A DNA stretch of 12,054 nucleotides from Pseudomonadota bacterium (lineage in GTDB: Bacteria; Pseudomonadota; Alphaproteobacteria; Rhizobiales; Rhizobiaceae): the NCBI GenBank assembly GCA_023390055.1, contig JAEWDP010000115.1, forward strand, positions 1-12,054, written 5' to 3'. Under the pieces are notes generated by a model, which was given only the letters and a program-made list of their open reading frames with translations, was not told the DNA's origin and ran no database searches. Below, piece after piece: positions 1-6,097 of this stretch. The number at the start of each line of letters is the position of its first letter. Within the stretch, counting starts at the first letter, position 1. A program made the translations under genes and the position numbers.

Positions 1-440
1 TCGGGATGACGCATTTTGTCAACCCGAAGGATGCCGGCGACGACATCGTCGCCTATCTTGTCAACCTGACGAAAAGAGGTGCCGACCAGATCGGTGGTGC
101 CGACTATACGTTCGACTGCACGGGCAATACGAAGGTGATGCGCCAGGCTCTTGAGGCTTCACATCGCGGCTGGGGCAAGTCGGTGATCATCGGTGTGGCG
201 GGTGCCGGTCAGGAAATCTCGACGCGCCCGTTCCAGCTCGTCACGGGTCGCCAGTGGATGGGGACTGCCTTTGGTGGTGCGCGCGGGCGCACCGACGTTC
301 CCAGGATCGTCGACTGGTACATGGAGGGCAAGATCGAGATTGATCCGATGATCACCCATACAATGCCACTTGAAGACATCAACAAGGGTTTCGAGCTCAT
401 GCATGCTGGCGAAAGCATCAGGAGCGTCGTCGTCTACTAG
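1..440 (+). CDS. adhC: S-(hydroxymethyl)glutathione dehydrogenase / class III alcohol dehydrogenase, C-terminal part (5' end outside window)
   Basis: Zinc-dependent class III alcohol dehydrogenase (glutathione-dependent formaldehyde dehydrogenase). It oxidises S-hydroxymethylglutathione to S-formylglutathione with NAD+ in the cytoplasm. Only the last ~145 residues are present. The frame is open at base 1 and the bases before the first ATG (position 6) read as the end of ...FGM, so that ATG is internal. Visible family blocks are the end of the Rossmann fold (DYTFDCTGN, then GKSVIIGVAGAGQEI) and the strongly conserved stretch STRPFQLVTGRQWMGTAFGG, characteristic of class III enzymes. A typical C-terminus follows (MITHTMPLEDINKGFELM, ending SIRSVVVY). 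Catalytic zinc ligands lie upstream of the window. fghA, the next enzyme of the pathway, lies ~820 bp downstream on the same strand, which supports the call. No frameshift is seen. Confidence 0.95.
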   Translation, partial: GMTHFVNPKDAGDDIVAYLVNLTKRGADQIGGADYTFDCTGNTKVMRQALEASHRGWGKSVIIGVAGAGQEISTRPFQLVTGRQWMGTAFGGARGRTDVPRIVDWYMEGKIEIDPMITHTMPLEDINKGFELMHAGESIRSVVVY

Positions 441-518
441 CATCAGACTTTCGCGTGCTTGCAATCGGTGAGCGCGCGGATATCATCCACTTCGTCTAAC
501 GCAACAGGGGACCAATAG

Positions 519-707
519 ATGTATAAATTCGAAGTATTCAAGGACAAGAAGGGTGAATTCCGCTTCCGTTTCCGGGCTTCCAACGGCGAAATCATGTTTT
601 CCTCGGAATCGTACAAGGCCAAGGCATCTGCCGTATCGGCAATCGAATCAATCAAGAAAAATGCACCGGGCGCCACGACCGTCGACGAGACCACGGCAAC
701 CGCCTGA
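519..707 (+). CDS. DUF1508 (YegP/UPF0339 family) small protein
   Basis: A 62-residue protein made of a single DUF1508 unit. The pattern YKFEVFKDKKGEFRFRFRASNGEI, then SESYKAKASAVSAIESIKKNAP, matches the YegP repeat; E. coli YegP carries two such units, this protein one. The molecular function of the family is not established. The ATG at 519 is preceded by AGGGG (506-510) at good spacing, and the third codon position is G/C-rich. It lies between adhC and the YaiI gene, all on the same strand (78 bp after adhC, 93 bp before the next gene), so co-transcription with the formaldehyde genes is plausible but not shown. The C-terminal tail (TTVDETTATA) is low complexity. The family call is firm; the role is unknown. 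Confidence 0.85.
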   Translation: MYKFEVFKDKKGEFRFRFRASNGEIMFSSESYKAKASAVSAIESIKKNAPGATTVDETTATA

Positions 708-800
708 CAATACCCTGCAGATAAAGCGTCGGCAAAGTTCGCGGATCTGCACCACCCAAGCGGGATACCGTCCCGTATGGAACAAACAGGTTGTTGATCC

Positions 801-1265
801 TTGATCTATGTCGATGCTGATGCCTGTCCGGTCAAGCCGGAAATCCTGAAGGTCGCGGAGCGCTTTGGCATCGAGGTGACATTCGTTGCCAATTCGGGTC
901 TGCGCCCTTCCCGTGATCCGATGGTCCATAATGTTATTGTTTCCGCCGGTTTTGACGCGGCCGACGACTGGATCGCCGAACGGGCGGGCCAAGGGGATAT
1001 CGTGATTACGGCCGACATACCCCTTGCCGGTCGATGCGTTGCAAGTGGCGCATCCGTAACCGGCCCGACTGGACGGATCTTCGATGACACCAATATCGGC
1101 ATGGCAACAGCGATGCGCGATCTTGGCCAGCACCTACGGGAAACCGGAGAAAGCAAAGGTTACAACGCAGCCTTCAGCTCTCGGGACCGATCGAAATTCC
1201 TTGAAGTTCTCGACCGGCTTTGCCGTCGTGCGAGCAGGTTCAAACCATTGGGAGACCAGTCATGA
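801..1265 (+). CDS. YaiI/YqxD family protein (UPF0178), TTG start
   Basis: A 154-residue protein of the YaiI/YqxD (UPF0178, DUF188) family, a PIN-like fold with no firmly assigned activity. Family landmarks are the acidic N-terminus IYVDADACPVKPEIL, VANSGLRPSRDP, the block GDIVITADIPLAGRCV, and a late SRDRSKFLEVLDRL. The start is TTG at 801. An in-frame TGA sits just upstream (795-797), and the family begins exactly at this VDADACP segment, so no other start would keep the conserved N-terminus. Only a weak CAGG (787-790) precedes it, so translation is probably modest. The stop overlaps the fghA ATG by 4 bp (ATGA, 1262-1265), which implies translational coupling. The tie to formaldehyde detoxification is by position only. 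Confidence 0.88.
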   Translation: MIYVDADACPVKPEILKVAERFGIEVTFVANSGLRPSRDPMVHNVIVSAGFDAADDWIAERAGQGDIVITADIPLAGRCVASGASVTGPTGRIFDDTNIGMATAMRDLGQHLRETGESKGYNAAFSSRDRSKFLEVLDRLCRRASRFKPLGDQS

Positions 1266-2095
1266 AAGTCCTTTCGCAAAACACAGCCTTTGGTGGCATG
1301 CAGGGTGTTTTTACGCACAGTTCGCAGGCGTGCAATTGCGAGATGACCTTTGCCGTATTTGTTCCTCCGCAGGCCACCACTGACACCTGCCCGGTATTGT
1401 GGTACCTTTCCGGTCTTACCTGTACCCATGCCAACGTCATGGAAAAGGGCGAATACCGGCGAATGGCCGCAGAACTCGGCCTGATCGTCATTTGCCCGGA
1501 CACAAGCCCGCGCGGTGACGATGTACCGGATGAACTTTCCAACTGGCAGATGGGCAAGGGTGCCGGTTTCTACCTCGACGCCACGCAAAAACCCTGGGCA
1601 GAGCACTACCAGATGTACACCTACATCACCGAGGAGCTGCCAAACTTCGTCACCCAGCACTTCCGCATGGACATGAGCCGACAGGCGATCTTCGGCCACT
1701 CCATGGGCGGCCACGGTGCCATGACCATGGCGCTGAAACACCCTGATCGATTCAAGAGCTGCTCGGCCTTTGCCCCCATCGTCCAGCCAACCACTGCCGA
1801 CTGGTCGGTAGGTGCTTTCGAAAAATATCTCGGGTCCGATCGTTCTGCGTGGCGACAATATGATGCCTGTGCACTGGTTGAAGACGGTGCGCGCTTCCCC
1901 GAATTCCTGATCGATCAGGGCAAGGCTGACGGCTTTTTGGAAAACGGCTTGCGTCCTTGGCTGTTCGAGGAGGCCATCAAGGATCGCGACATCAAGCTCA
2001 CATTGCGCATGCAGGATCGTTACGACCATTCCTACTATTTCATCTCGACCTTCATGGAAGATCATCTGAAATGGCACGCAGAACGCCTGGGCTAA
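1262..2095 (+). CDS. fghA: S-formylglutathione hydrolase
   Basis: Cytoplasmic alpha/beta-hydrolase that cleaves S-formylglutathione to formate and glutathione, the second step of glutathione-dependent formaldehyde detoxification. The protein has 277 residues, the usual family length. The catalytic triad is visible: Ser147 in GHSMGG, Asp223 in the QGKADGF segment, and His256 in YDHSYYF. Other family blocks are LSGLTC (Cys54), PDTSPRGDDVPDE and GAGFYLDAT. The ATG at 1262 is chosen over an upstream in-frame start at 1220 for three reasons: GGGAG (1250-1254) is correctly spaced, it forms an ATGA overlap with the preceding gene, and MKVLSQNTAFGG aligns with family N-termini. The pathway partner adhC lies upstream on the same strand. 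Confidence 0.97.
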   Translation: MKVLSQNTAFGGMQGVFTHSSQACNCEMTFAVFVPPQATTDTCPVLWYLSGLTCTHANVMEKGEYRRMAAELGLIVICPDTSPRGDDVPDELSNWQMGKGAGFYLDATQKPWAEHYQMYTYITEELPNFVTQHFRMDMSRQAIFGHSMGGHGAMTMALKHPDRFKSCSAFAPIVQPTTADWSVGAFEKYLGSDRSAWRQYDACALVEDGARFPEFLIDQGKADGFLENGLRPWLFEEAIKDRDIKLTLRMQDRYDHSYYFISTFMEDHLKWHAERLG

Positions 2096-2114
2096 TGCGG
2101 GGTCGGTTTTCCTG

Positions 2115-2133
2115 CACGGCACCTATGCCCGTG
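2115..2133 (+). terminator. Hairpin after fghA, possible weak terminator
   Basis: CACGGCA (2115-2121) pairs with TGCC-GTG (2126-2133), with one bulged C (2130) and loop CCTA. It begins 20 bp after the fghA stop. It is followed by ACGTTCTT rather than a clean T-run, so it may be a processing or stabilising hairpin or a weak terminator. Seen by eye; no folding energy was calculated. Confidence 0.35.
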
Positions 2134-2172
2134 ACGTTCTTGCCAAAGGGACCGGACTTGCCCATATCAGGC

Positions 2173-2229
2173 GTGGCAGTCGGCTGCCGCCGGAACATCA
2201 TCCGGTCACGAATGCGGGGACGGCCTCGC
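2173..2229 (+). promoter_or_regulatory. Candidate guanidine-II (mini-ykkC) riboswitch in the sugE leader
   Basis: Two hairpins with CG-containing tetraloops stand in tandem just before sugE. Hairpin 1 (2173-2190) has stem GTGGCAG/CTGCCGC (7 pairs, one G-U) and loop TCGG. Hairpin 2 (2214-2229) has stem GCGGGG/CCTCGC (6 pairs, one G-U) and loop ACGG. A 23-nt linker joins them, and GGAG (2241-2244) with ATG (2253) follow 11 and 23 nt after hairpin 2. The known guanidine-II class consists of two hairpins with ACGR loops upstream of sugE/gdx-type exporters, and occurs in alphaproteobacteria among others. Hairpin 2 fits exactly. Hairpin 1 deviates at the first loop base (T for A). Assignment is by architecture and context, not by a covariance search. 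Confidence 0.65.
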
Positions 2230-2252
2230 TCCATTCAAACGGAGTAAGGCAC

Positions 2253-2567
2253 ATGGCCTGGATCATTCTTTTCATCGCCGGACTTTTTGAAATAGGCTGG
2301 GCAATTGGCCTCAAATACACCGATGGTTTCAGCCGGCCGGTCCCGACGGTACTGACTGCTGCCTCCATGGTGGTCTCAGTGATATTACTTGGTATGGCGA
2401 TGCGTTCGCTGCCGGTTGGTACGGCCTACGCTGTCTGGACCGGAATAGGCACGGTTGGAACAGTCATTCTCGGCATTTTTCTTTTTTCAGAACCGGCCAC
2501 GGCTGTCAGGCTTGGGTGTATCGCGCTGATCGTTGGAGGAATTGTCGGCCTCAAGCTCGCGGCCTGA
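2253..2567 (+). CDS. sugE: SugE/Gdx-type SMR transporter (guanidinium exporter)
   Basis: A 104-residue, four-helix small multidrug resistance family protein of the SugE/Gdx branch. Such proteins work as dual-topology dimers that export guanidinium in exchange for protons across the inner membrane. Residues important in Gdx proteins are present: Glu13 in helix 1 (AGLFEIGWAIGLKY), Trp16, Ser42, Tyr59 and Trp62 in SLPVGTAYAVWTGIG. The four hydrophobic segments cover roughly residues 2-19, 31-49, 58-78 and 85-102. The sequence closely resembles E. coli SugE/Gdx, rather than EmrE-like polyaromatic drug exporters. The candidate guanidine-II leader upstream points independently to the same substrate. 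The stop codon directly abuts the stop of the convergent gene at 2568. Quaternary ammonium export is a possible secondary activity. Confidence 0.93.
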   Translation: MAWIILFIAGLFEIGWAIGLKYTDGFSRPVPTVLTAASMVVSVILLGMAMRSLPVGTAYAVWTGIGTVGTVILGIFLFSEPATAVRLGCIALIVGGIVGLKLAA

Positions 2568-3074
2568 TTAAATTCCCGGCAAAAGCGCGGTGACAAAACT
2601 CCAGCCGGGTTCTTCATGAAGCCGAAACTCGCGTGCGACACGCTCGGCGATACGCTCCGCCAATGCGTTGTCGACTGCGTCTGACGTAAAGCCGAATGCC
2701 ATCACTTCAAACGTTCCTGCAGCAATGACCTCGCCGTCGTTGACGGACGCTGCTTCAACGGTCACGGCCGCCGTTTTGCGATTGCCGAACGCAACCGGTG
2801 CGCTTTTAACCTCATGGATCCGCACGGTCAGCACCGTCCGTGGAAGAACGATGGAACGGACAGTTACATCGATTGCCTCGTTCACGAGGCGGTCGGTCTC
2901 GGCAACAAGAGCGTGTGAGACCTCACCTCTCGCAGCCACAAACGCACCGCGCACGTCGTAGTAAAGGCTTTCTTCCATCGCCGGTTCCCGGTCGACCCGA
3001 AACGACATCAAAAGAAGTCCCGCCGCAATGATGACGGTGGTTTTGCGAATACGGAGTGACAGGGTCGAAGACAT
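2568..3074 (-). CDS. Unrecognised protein with N-terminal signal or membrane anchor
   Basis: A 168-residue protein not matched to a named family. Residues 1-11 are basic (RIRKTT) and are followed by a hydrophobic stretch at about 13-24 (VIIAAGLLLMSF). This suggests a signal anchor or secretory signal; there is no lipobox Cys, and the cleavage site is unclear. The rest is soluble, alpha/beta-like and cysteine-free, with Val-rich stretches (RTVLTVRIHEVKSAPVAFGN, AAVTVEAASV) and an amphipathic helix (NALAERIAERVAREFRLHEE) near the end. The ATG at 3072-3074 is preceded by GGAAC and by a 7-bp hairpin (3082-3100). It lies 54 bp after the ATP12 gene on the same strand, probably last in the crcB-rluC-HAD-atp12 run. 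Codon use matches its neighbours, so it is probably real. No function is assigned. Confidence 0.75.
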   Translation of the reverse strand: MSSTLSLRIRKTTVIIAAGLLLMSFRVDREPAMEESLYYDVRGAFVAARGEVSHALVAETDRLVNEAIDVTVRSIVLPRTVLTVRIHEVKSAPVAFGNRKTAAVTVEAASVNDGEVIAAGTFEVMAFGFTSDAVDNALAERIAERVAREFRLHEEPGWSFVTALLPGI

Positions 3075-3081
3075 GATGTTC

Positions 3082-3100
3082 CGGAGAATGATTTTCTCCG
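3082..3100 (-). repeat. Inverted repeat upstream of the 3074-2568 gene
   Basis: On the minus strand CGGAGAA pairs with TTCTCCG around a 5-nt loop, a perfect 7-bp dyad between the ATP12 gene and the next gene. It ends 7 nt before the downstream ATG and contains GGAG, so it could mask a ribosome binding sequence. No T-run follows, so an intrinsic terminator for ATP12 is less likely. Confidence 0.5.
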
Positions 3101-3128
3101 ATCATCGTCGCACCAGGTTAGCGAAGGA

Positions 3129-3917
3129 TTAAACCACGTCGCGAAGGCCGAGGAACGCGGCCGTAGCCGCCTGATACTCCGTATACCGCTTGGCGCGCCG
3201 CTCCACGGATTGTGCATCGACACCCCAATGTTCGTCCGTCCAGTCTTCATCGAGAAGAGACAGTGCCCATGCCTCATCTGCAGACACACGCCCTTCGGCA
3301 AATGCGAGCGCCAGGACCGCGGAGCCGGTCAGCGTTGTCACCGTATGGAGACAGCCGAGTTCGATAGGTGTCTTGTATTTTCCAAGCGTCACGGCAAAGG
3401 CCGCAATCGCCTCGCCCGGCTGTTCCTGCGGCATGATCCCTTCGACCAGAACAAACCTTGCACCAAGCTCGTTTGATGCCCAGTCAATCAAGGGGTCCCA
3501 TTGTTGCGCTTGGCGCAATACCAGTTCCTCCGGCGTCTCGGCCCGGTAACAAAGCAGATCACTTGCTGAATATCGCACGATATCGTCAAAGACAGCCTGC
3601 GGATCAGTGGCGATCCCGTCGATGGCGGTATTGACAAGTCGCGTGATCGGCATGGTGGCCGGATCGATCACTTCGCCTTGTGCATCCCATTCTTGCGCTA
3701 TCAAGATGCCAAGGGCTCCATTCGGCGCAACGAGATCATTGCGTGCAGGTGTCTTGACCGGCCGACCGTCCAGCTGGATGGCATGGCCGTCGTCACCTTG
3801 CCCCACGGTAACGTGCTTGTAGAAGCGTTTCGGCAACGGCCTTTTCATCTGGATCTGCGCTCGACGCGTGGGATCCGGATGGCTCAAGCTTTGAAGGTCT
3901 TCGAGCATCTCACGCAT
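3129..3917 (-). CDS. ATP12-family F1-ATPase assembly chaperone
   Basis: A 262-residue member of the ATP12 family. In mitochondria these proteins bind the F1 alpha subunit before alpha-beta assembly; alphaproteobacterial homologues are thought to do the same for the bacterial F1 sector. Diagnostic blocks are KRPLPKRFYK (25-34), the segment QLDGRPVKTPARNDLVAP (48-65), AQEWDAQGEVIDP, MPITRLVNTAIDG (89-101), YSASDLLCYRAETPEEL (116-132), QWDPLIDWA, and a C-terminal LDEDWTDEHWG. The start at 3917 is preferred over 3929 because GGAGG stands 5 nt upstream of it; that Shine-Dalgarno lies inside the end of the phosphatase gene. The two genes overlap by 8 bp. The partner atp operon is not in this window. 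Confidence 0.92.
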   Translation of the reverse strand: MREMLEDLQSLSHPDPTRRAQIQMKRPLPKRFYKHVTVGQGDDGHAIQLDGRPVKTPARNDLVAPNGALGILIAQEWDAQGEVIDPATMPITRLVNTAIDGIATDPQAVFDDIVRYSASDLLCYRAETPEELVLRQAQQWDPLIDWASNELGARFVLVEGIMPQEQPGEAIAAFAVTLGKYKTPIELGCLHTVTTLTGSAVLALAFAEGRVSADEAWALSLLDEDWTDEHWGVDAQSVERRAKRYTEYQAATAAFLGLRDVV

Positions 3918-4578
3918 GACAACCTCCATCGATATGGGCCAGCAACTCGCTTGGATGCGTTATGACGGCATCAGCGCCGGCTTTTCGAAGCGCATCAACC
4001 GAGGCGTAGCCCCAGGATACCCCGATCGCCGTGGCGCCGGCCGCCTTGGCCATCTGCATGTCATAGACGGCATCGCCGATGACAATTGTGTCAGCGGCTA
4101 ACATGCCGGTCTCATCACAACATTCCGTCACCATTGCCGGATGCGGTTTGGAGGGGCAGTCATCAGCGGTTCGGGAGACGATAAAATAGGGCGAAAACCC
4201 ATGCATATCAAGGATCAGGTCCAGGCCACGCCGGGATTTTCCGGTTACAGCACCGATCAGCAGGTCCTCTCGGGGACCGATTTCATCGATCAGTTCGCGA
4301 ACACCGTCAAAGAGCGGCTCGTGAAAATCAAGATCCTTGCGCACGACAGAAAAGAGCGACTTGTAATAAGCCATCATTGCGACGTCTTCTTCGCCAGCGT
4401 GCTGCCTGCCCTGCATCCGGGCAATGGCGATATCGAGGGTCAGGCCGATAATGGCCTTCGTGTCCTCCAATCCAGGCCTTGTCTTGTCGAAATGCGCAAA
4501 TGTCCGACACATCGTTTCGTGAATGAGGCCGACGCTGTCCACCATCGTTCCATCACAGTCGAAAAGCACCAGTTTCAT
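3910..4578 (-). CDS. HAD-IA family hydrolase (phosphoglycolate phosphatase-like)
   Basis: A 222-residue haloacid dehalogenase superfamily subfamily IA phosphatase. All four motifs are visible: I, FDCDGT with nucleophile Asp7 and acid/base Asp9; II, Thr112 in AVTGKS; III, Lys144 in SKPHP; IV, GDAVYD with Asp169 and Asp173. A small helical cap lies between motifs I and II (about 15-85). The family contains phosphoglycolate phosphatases and many small-phosphate hydrolases; the substrate here cannot be read from the sequence. The ATG follows the pseudouridine synthase stop directly (TAGATG, no gap) and only a distant GAGG is present, so translation is probably coupled. The 3' end overlaps the ATP12 gene. 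This gene between an RluA-type synthase and atp12 is a familiar arrangement in rhizobia. Confidence 0.93.
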   Translation of the reverse strand: MKLVLFDCDGTMVDSVGLIHETMCRTFAHFDKTRPGLEDTKAIIGLTLDIAIARMQGRQHAGEEDVAMMAYYKSLFSVVRKDLDFHEPLFDGVRELIDEIGPREDLLIGAVTGKSRRGLDLILDMHGFSPYFIVSRTADDCPSKPHPAMVTECCDETGMLAADTIVIGDAVYDMQMAKAAGATAIGVSWGYASVDALRKAGADAVITHPSELLAHIDGGCHA

Positions 4579-5568
4579 CTATTGGAGGTCCTCGTCATTT
4601 TCCCTCTGGTCAAAGCCCAGAAGGTTCCAGCTCTGTACCATGTGCGGTGGCAAAGGCGCTGTTACACGCAATCGACCGCCAGACGGATGGGGAATATCGA
4701 TATGGCGAGCATGCAGATGCAGTCGTTTCTGCATGCCGCCCGGGAAATTCCAGTTGGGTTCATCGATGAAGTATTTCGGATCACCAATGATCGGATGGCC
4801 GATGTGCAAGGCATGCACACGCAACTGATGGGTACGACCGGTATAGGGTTCCATCTCCAGCCAGGCGAGGTCCTGCGCTGCCGTTTCCAATACGCGATAG
4901 TAGGAGACGGCATGATCGGCTCCCTCCTCACCGTGCCTGGCAACGCGCATACGATCACCATCCGGCGTCTGTTCCTTGACGAGCCAGGTGGAAATCTTGT
5001 CATGGTGCTTGCGAGGCACACCCTTTACCAATGACCAATAGGTCTTTTTCGTATCGCGTTCGCGAAAGGCGGCCGTCAGCCTTTGTGCGGCACCGCGTGT
5101 GCGGGCAATGACCAGAACACCGGAAGTGTCACGGTCGAGCCGATGGACGAGACGAGGCTTTTCGCCCTTCGGACTGGTCCACGCCTCCAGCATCTGGTCG
5201 ATATGACGGGTAACACCGGAACCGCCCTGCACGGCAAGCCCTGCCGGCTTGTTCAAAACGATCACCTTGTCATCCTCGTGCAGGACCATGCGCTGCAGGA
5301 GTTCGAAGTCGCTCGAGTGCTTGAGGTCCCTGGACGCAATCGGACCGGTCTTCCTGGCATCGACATCAAGCGGCGGCACCCGGATCATCTGGCCAGACTG
5401 TACGCGTGTGTCCGATTTGACCCGGCCACCATCGATACGGACCTGTCCCGAGCGCAAAAGCTTCTGTAGTGGACCAAAGCCAAGTCCCGGATAATGGACC
5501 TTGAACCAGCGATCTACGCGCATGCCGGCTTCATCTGCGTCGACGCGTATATGCTCGATGCCTGCCAT
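4579..5568 (-). CDS. RluC/RluA-family 23S rRNA pseudouridine synthase with S4 domain
   Basis: A 329-residue pseudouridine synthase that isomerises uridine to pseudouridine in structured RNA, most likely 23S rRNA. It has an N-terminal S4 RNA-binding domain (about 15-70: MRVDRWFKVHYPGLG, then LRSGQVRIDGGRV) followed by the RluA catalytic domain. Catalytic Asp145 lies in HRLDRDTSG (142-150). Other family blocks are VLNKPAGLAVQGG (104-116), EPYTGRTHQLRVH and GHPIIGDPKY. The start at 5568 (MAGIEHIRVD) is chosen over an upstream in-frame ATG at 5676, because that extension would lie entirely inside crcB and has no family similarity. It lies 34 bp after crcB and its stop abuts the phosphatase ATG. 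RluC (955/2504/2580) or RluD specificity cannot be decided here. Confidence 0.94.
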   Translation of the reverse strand: MAGIEHIRVDADEAGMRVDRWFKVHYPGLGFGPLQKLLRSGQVRIDGGRVKSDTRVQSGQMIRVPPLDVDARKTGPIASRDLKHSSDFELLQRMVLHEDDKVIVLNKPAGLAVQGGSGVTRHIDQMLEAWTSPKGEKPRLVHRLDRDTSGVLVIARTRGAAQRLTAAFRERDTKKTYWSLVKGVPRKHHDKISTWLVKEQTPDGDRMRVARHGEEGADHAVSYYRVLETAAQDLAWLEMEPYTGRTHQLRVHALHIGHPIIGDPKYFIDEPNWNFPGGMQKRLHLHARHIDIPHPSGGRLRVTAPLPPHMVQSWNLLGFDQRENDEDLQ

Positions 5569-5602
5569 GGTGTTCTTTCTTGTTCTTCCGTTTCGACGGT
5601 CT

Positions 5603-5980
5603 TTAGAACATCGTCCGCCCCAGCGCCAGCCCGGCAAAGACGGCACCAAGCGAGACGACGACACTTGCCACGACATACCCGGCCGCCTGCATCATCGCTC
5701 CTTTCTCGAAAAGCGCCACGGCATCGAGTGAAAATGACGAAAAGGTCGTGAAGCCGCCAAGAAAGCCGGTGACCAGCAGCAACCGCATCTCGTTTGAGGC
5801 ATTGAAGCGCCTTGCTATCGCCTCGACGAAAAGGCCGATCGCCAACGAACCAAGGACATTGACGATCAGCGTGCCCCACGGAAATGCTGGCCCCAAAAGC
5901 CTGAAGCTCCATTGACCGACGAGATAACGGAACACGGAACCAACGGCACCACCGGCCGCGACGAGGATGAGTTGGAGCAT
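5603..5980 (-). CDS. crcB: CrcB/Fluc fluoride ion channel
   Basis: A 125-residue inner-membrane protein with four hydrophobic helices (roughly 3-22, 33-55, 67-92, 98-122), the normal size for CrcB/Fluc. These proteins form dual-topology dimers that let fluoride leave the cell. Signature blocks are GGAVGSVFRYL (10-20), PWGTLIVNVLGSLAIG (34-49, with pore-lining Asn41) and GFLGGFTTFSSFS (72-84, carrying the conserved Phe/Thr positions). It appears to be the first gene of the minus-strand run with the pseudouridine synthase, phosphatase and ATP12 genes; those neighbours have no obvious fluoride role. A fluoride (crcB-motif) riboswitch was looked for upstream and not found. The start at 5980 fits the family N-terminus (MLQLILVAAGG). 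Confidence 0.95.
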   Translation of the reverse strand: MLQLILVAAGGAVGSVFRYLVGQWSFRLLGPAFPWGTLIVNVLGSLAIGLFVEAIARRFNASNEMRLLLVTGFLGGFTTFSSFSLDAVALFEKGAMMQAAGYVVASVVVSLGAVFAGLALGRTMF

Positions 5981-6097
5981 GCGTTGGCAATCCGAAGGTG
6001 CGAAAATGAAACTGGTTAAAAGGCGATGCTTTTCCTTAACAGGTAACCAAGCTCCACCGCACTAAGTAATTGAGGAGGAGTATTCGGAAGTTTGCCC

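Noticed and set aside
761..775. CGGGA-taccg-TCCCG inverted repeat before the YaiI gene as a terminator
   Set aside because: It has only 5 bp of stem, no T-run, and the genes on both sides look co-directional; chance is a sufficient explanation.
1160..2122. Long minus-strand open frame (320 codons) opposite fghA
   Set aside because: It lies antisense to a gene with a complete catalytic triad, has no recognisable domains, and is explained by GC-rich codon bias leaving the opposite frame open.
4141..5034. Long plus-strand open frame (297 codons) opposite the phosphatase and pseudouridine synthase
   Set aside because: It runs antisense across two well-supported genes, has no family motifs and no convincing ribosome binding site.
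5569..5676. N-terminal extension of the pseudouridine synthase
   Set aside because: It would read through the 3' part of crcB in another frame, and the sequence is low-complexity Arg/Ser/Gly without family similarity.
6015..6040. Imperfect dyad GTTAA...TTAAC between crcB and the small gene
   Set aside because: The stem needs a 2-nt bulge and is AT-rich; no promoter or operator consensus could be fitted to it.
5981..6080. Fluoride riboswitch upstream of crcB
   Set aside because: The minus strand of this interval lacks the expected GGCGATGG...GTTCGCC core and the later CCTAC element; a GGCGATGC match lies on the wrong strand.
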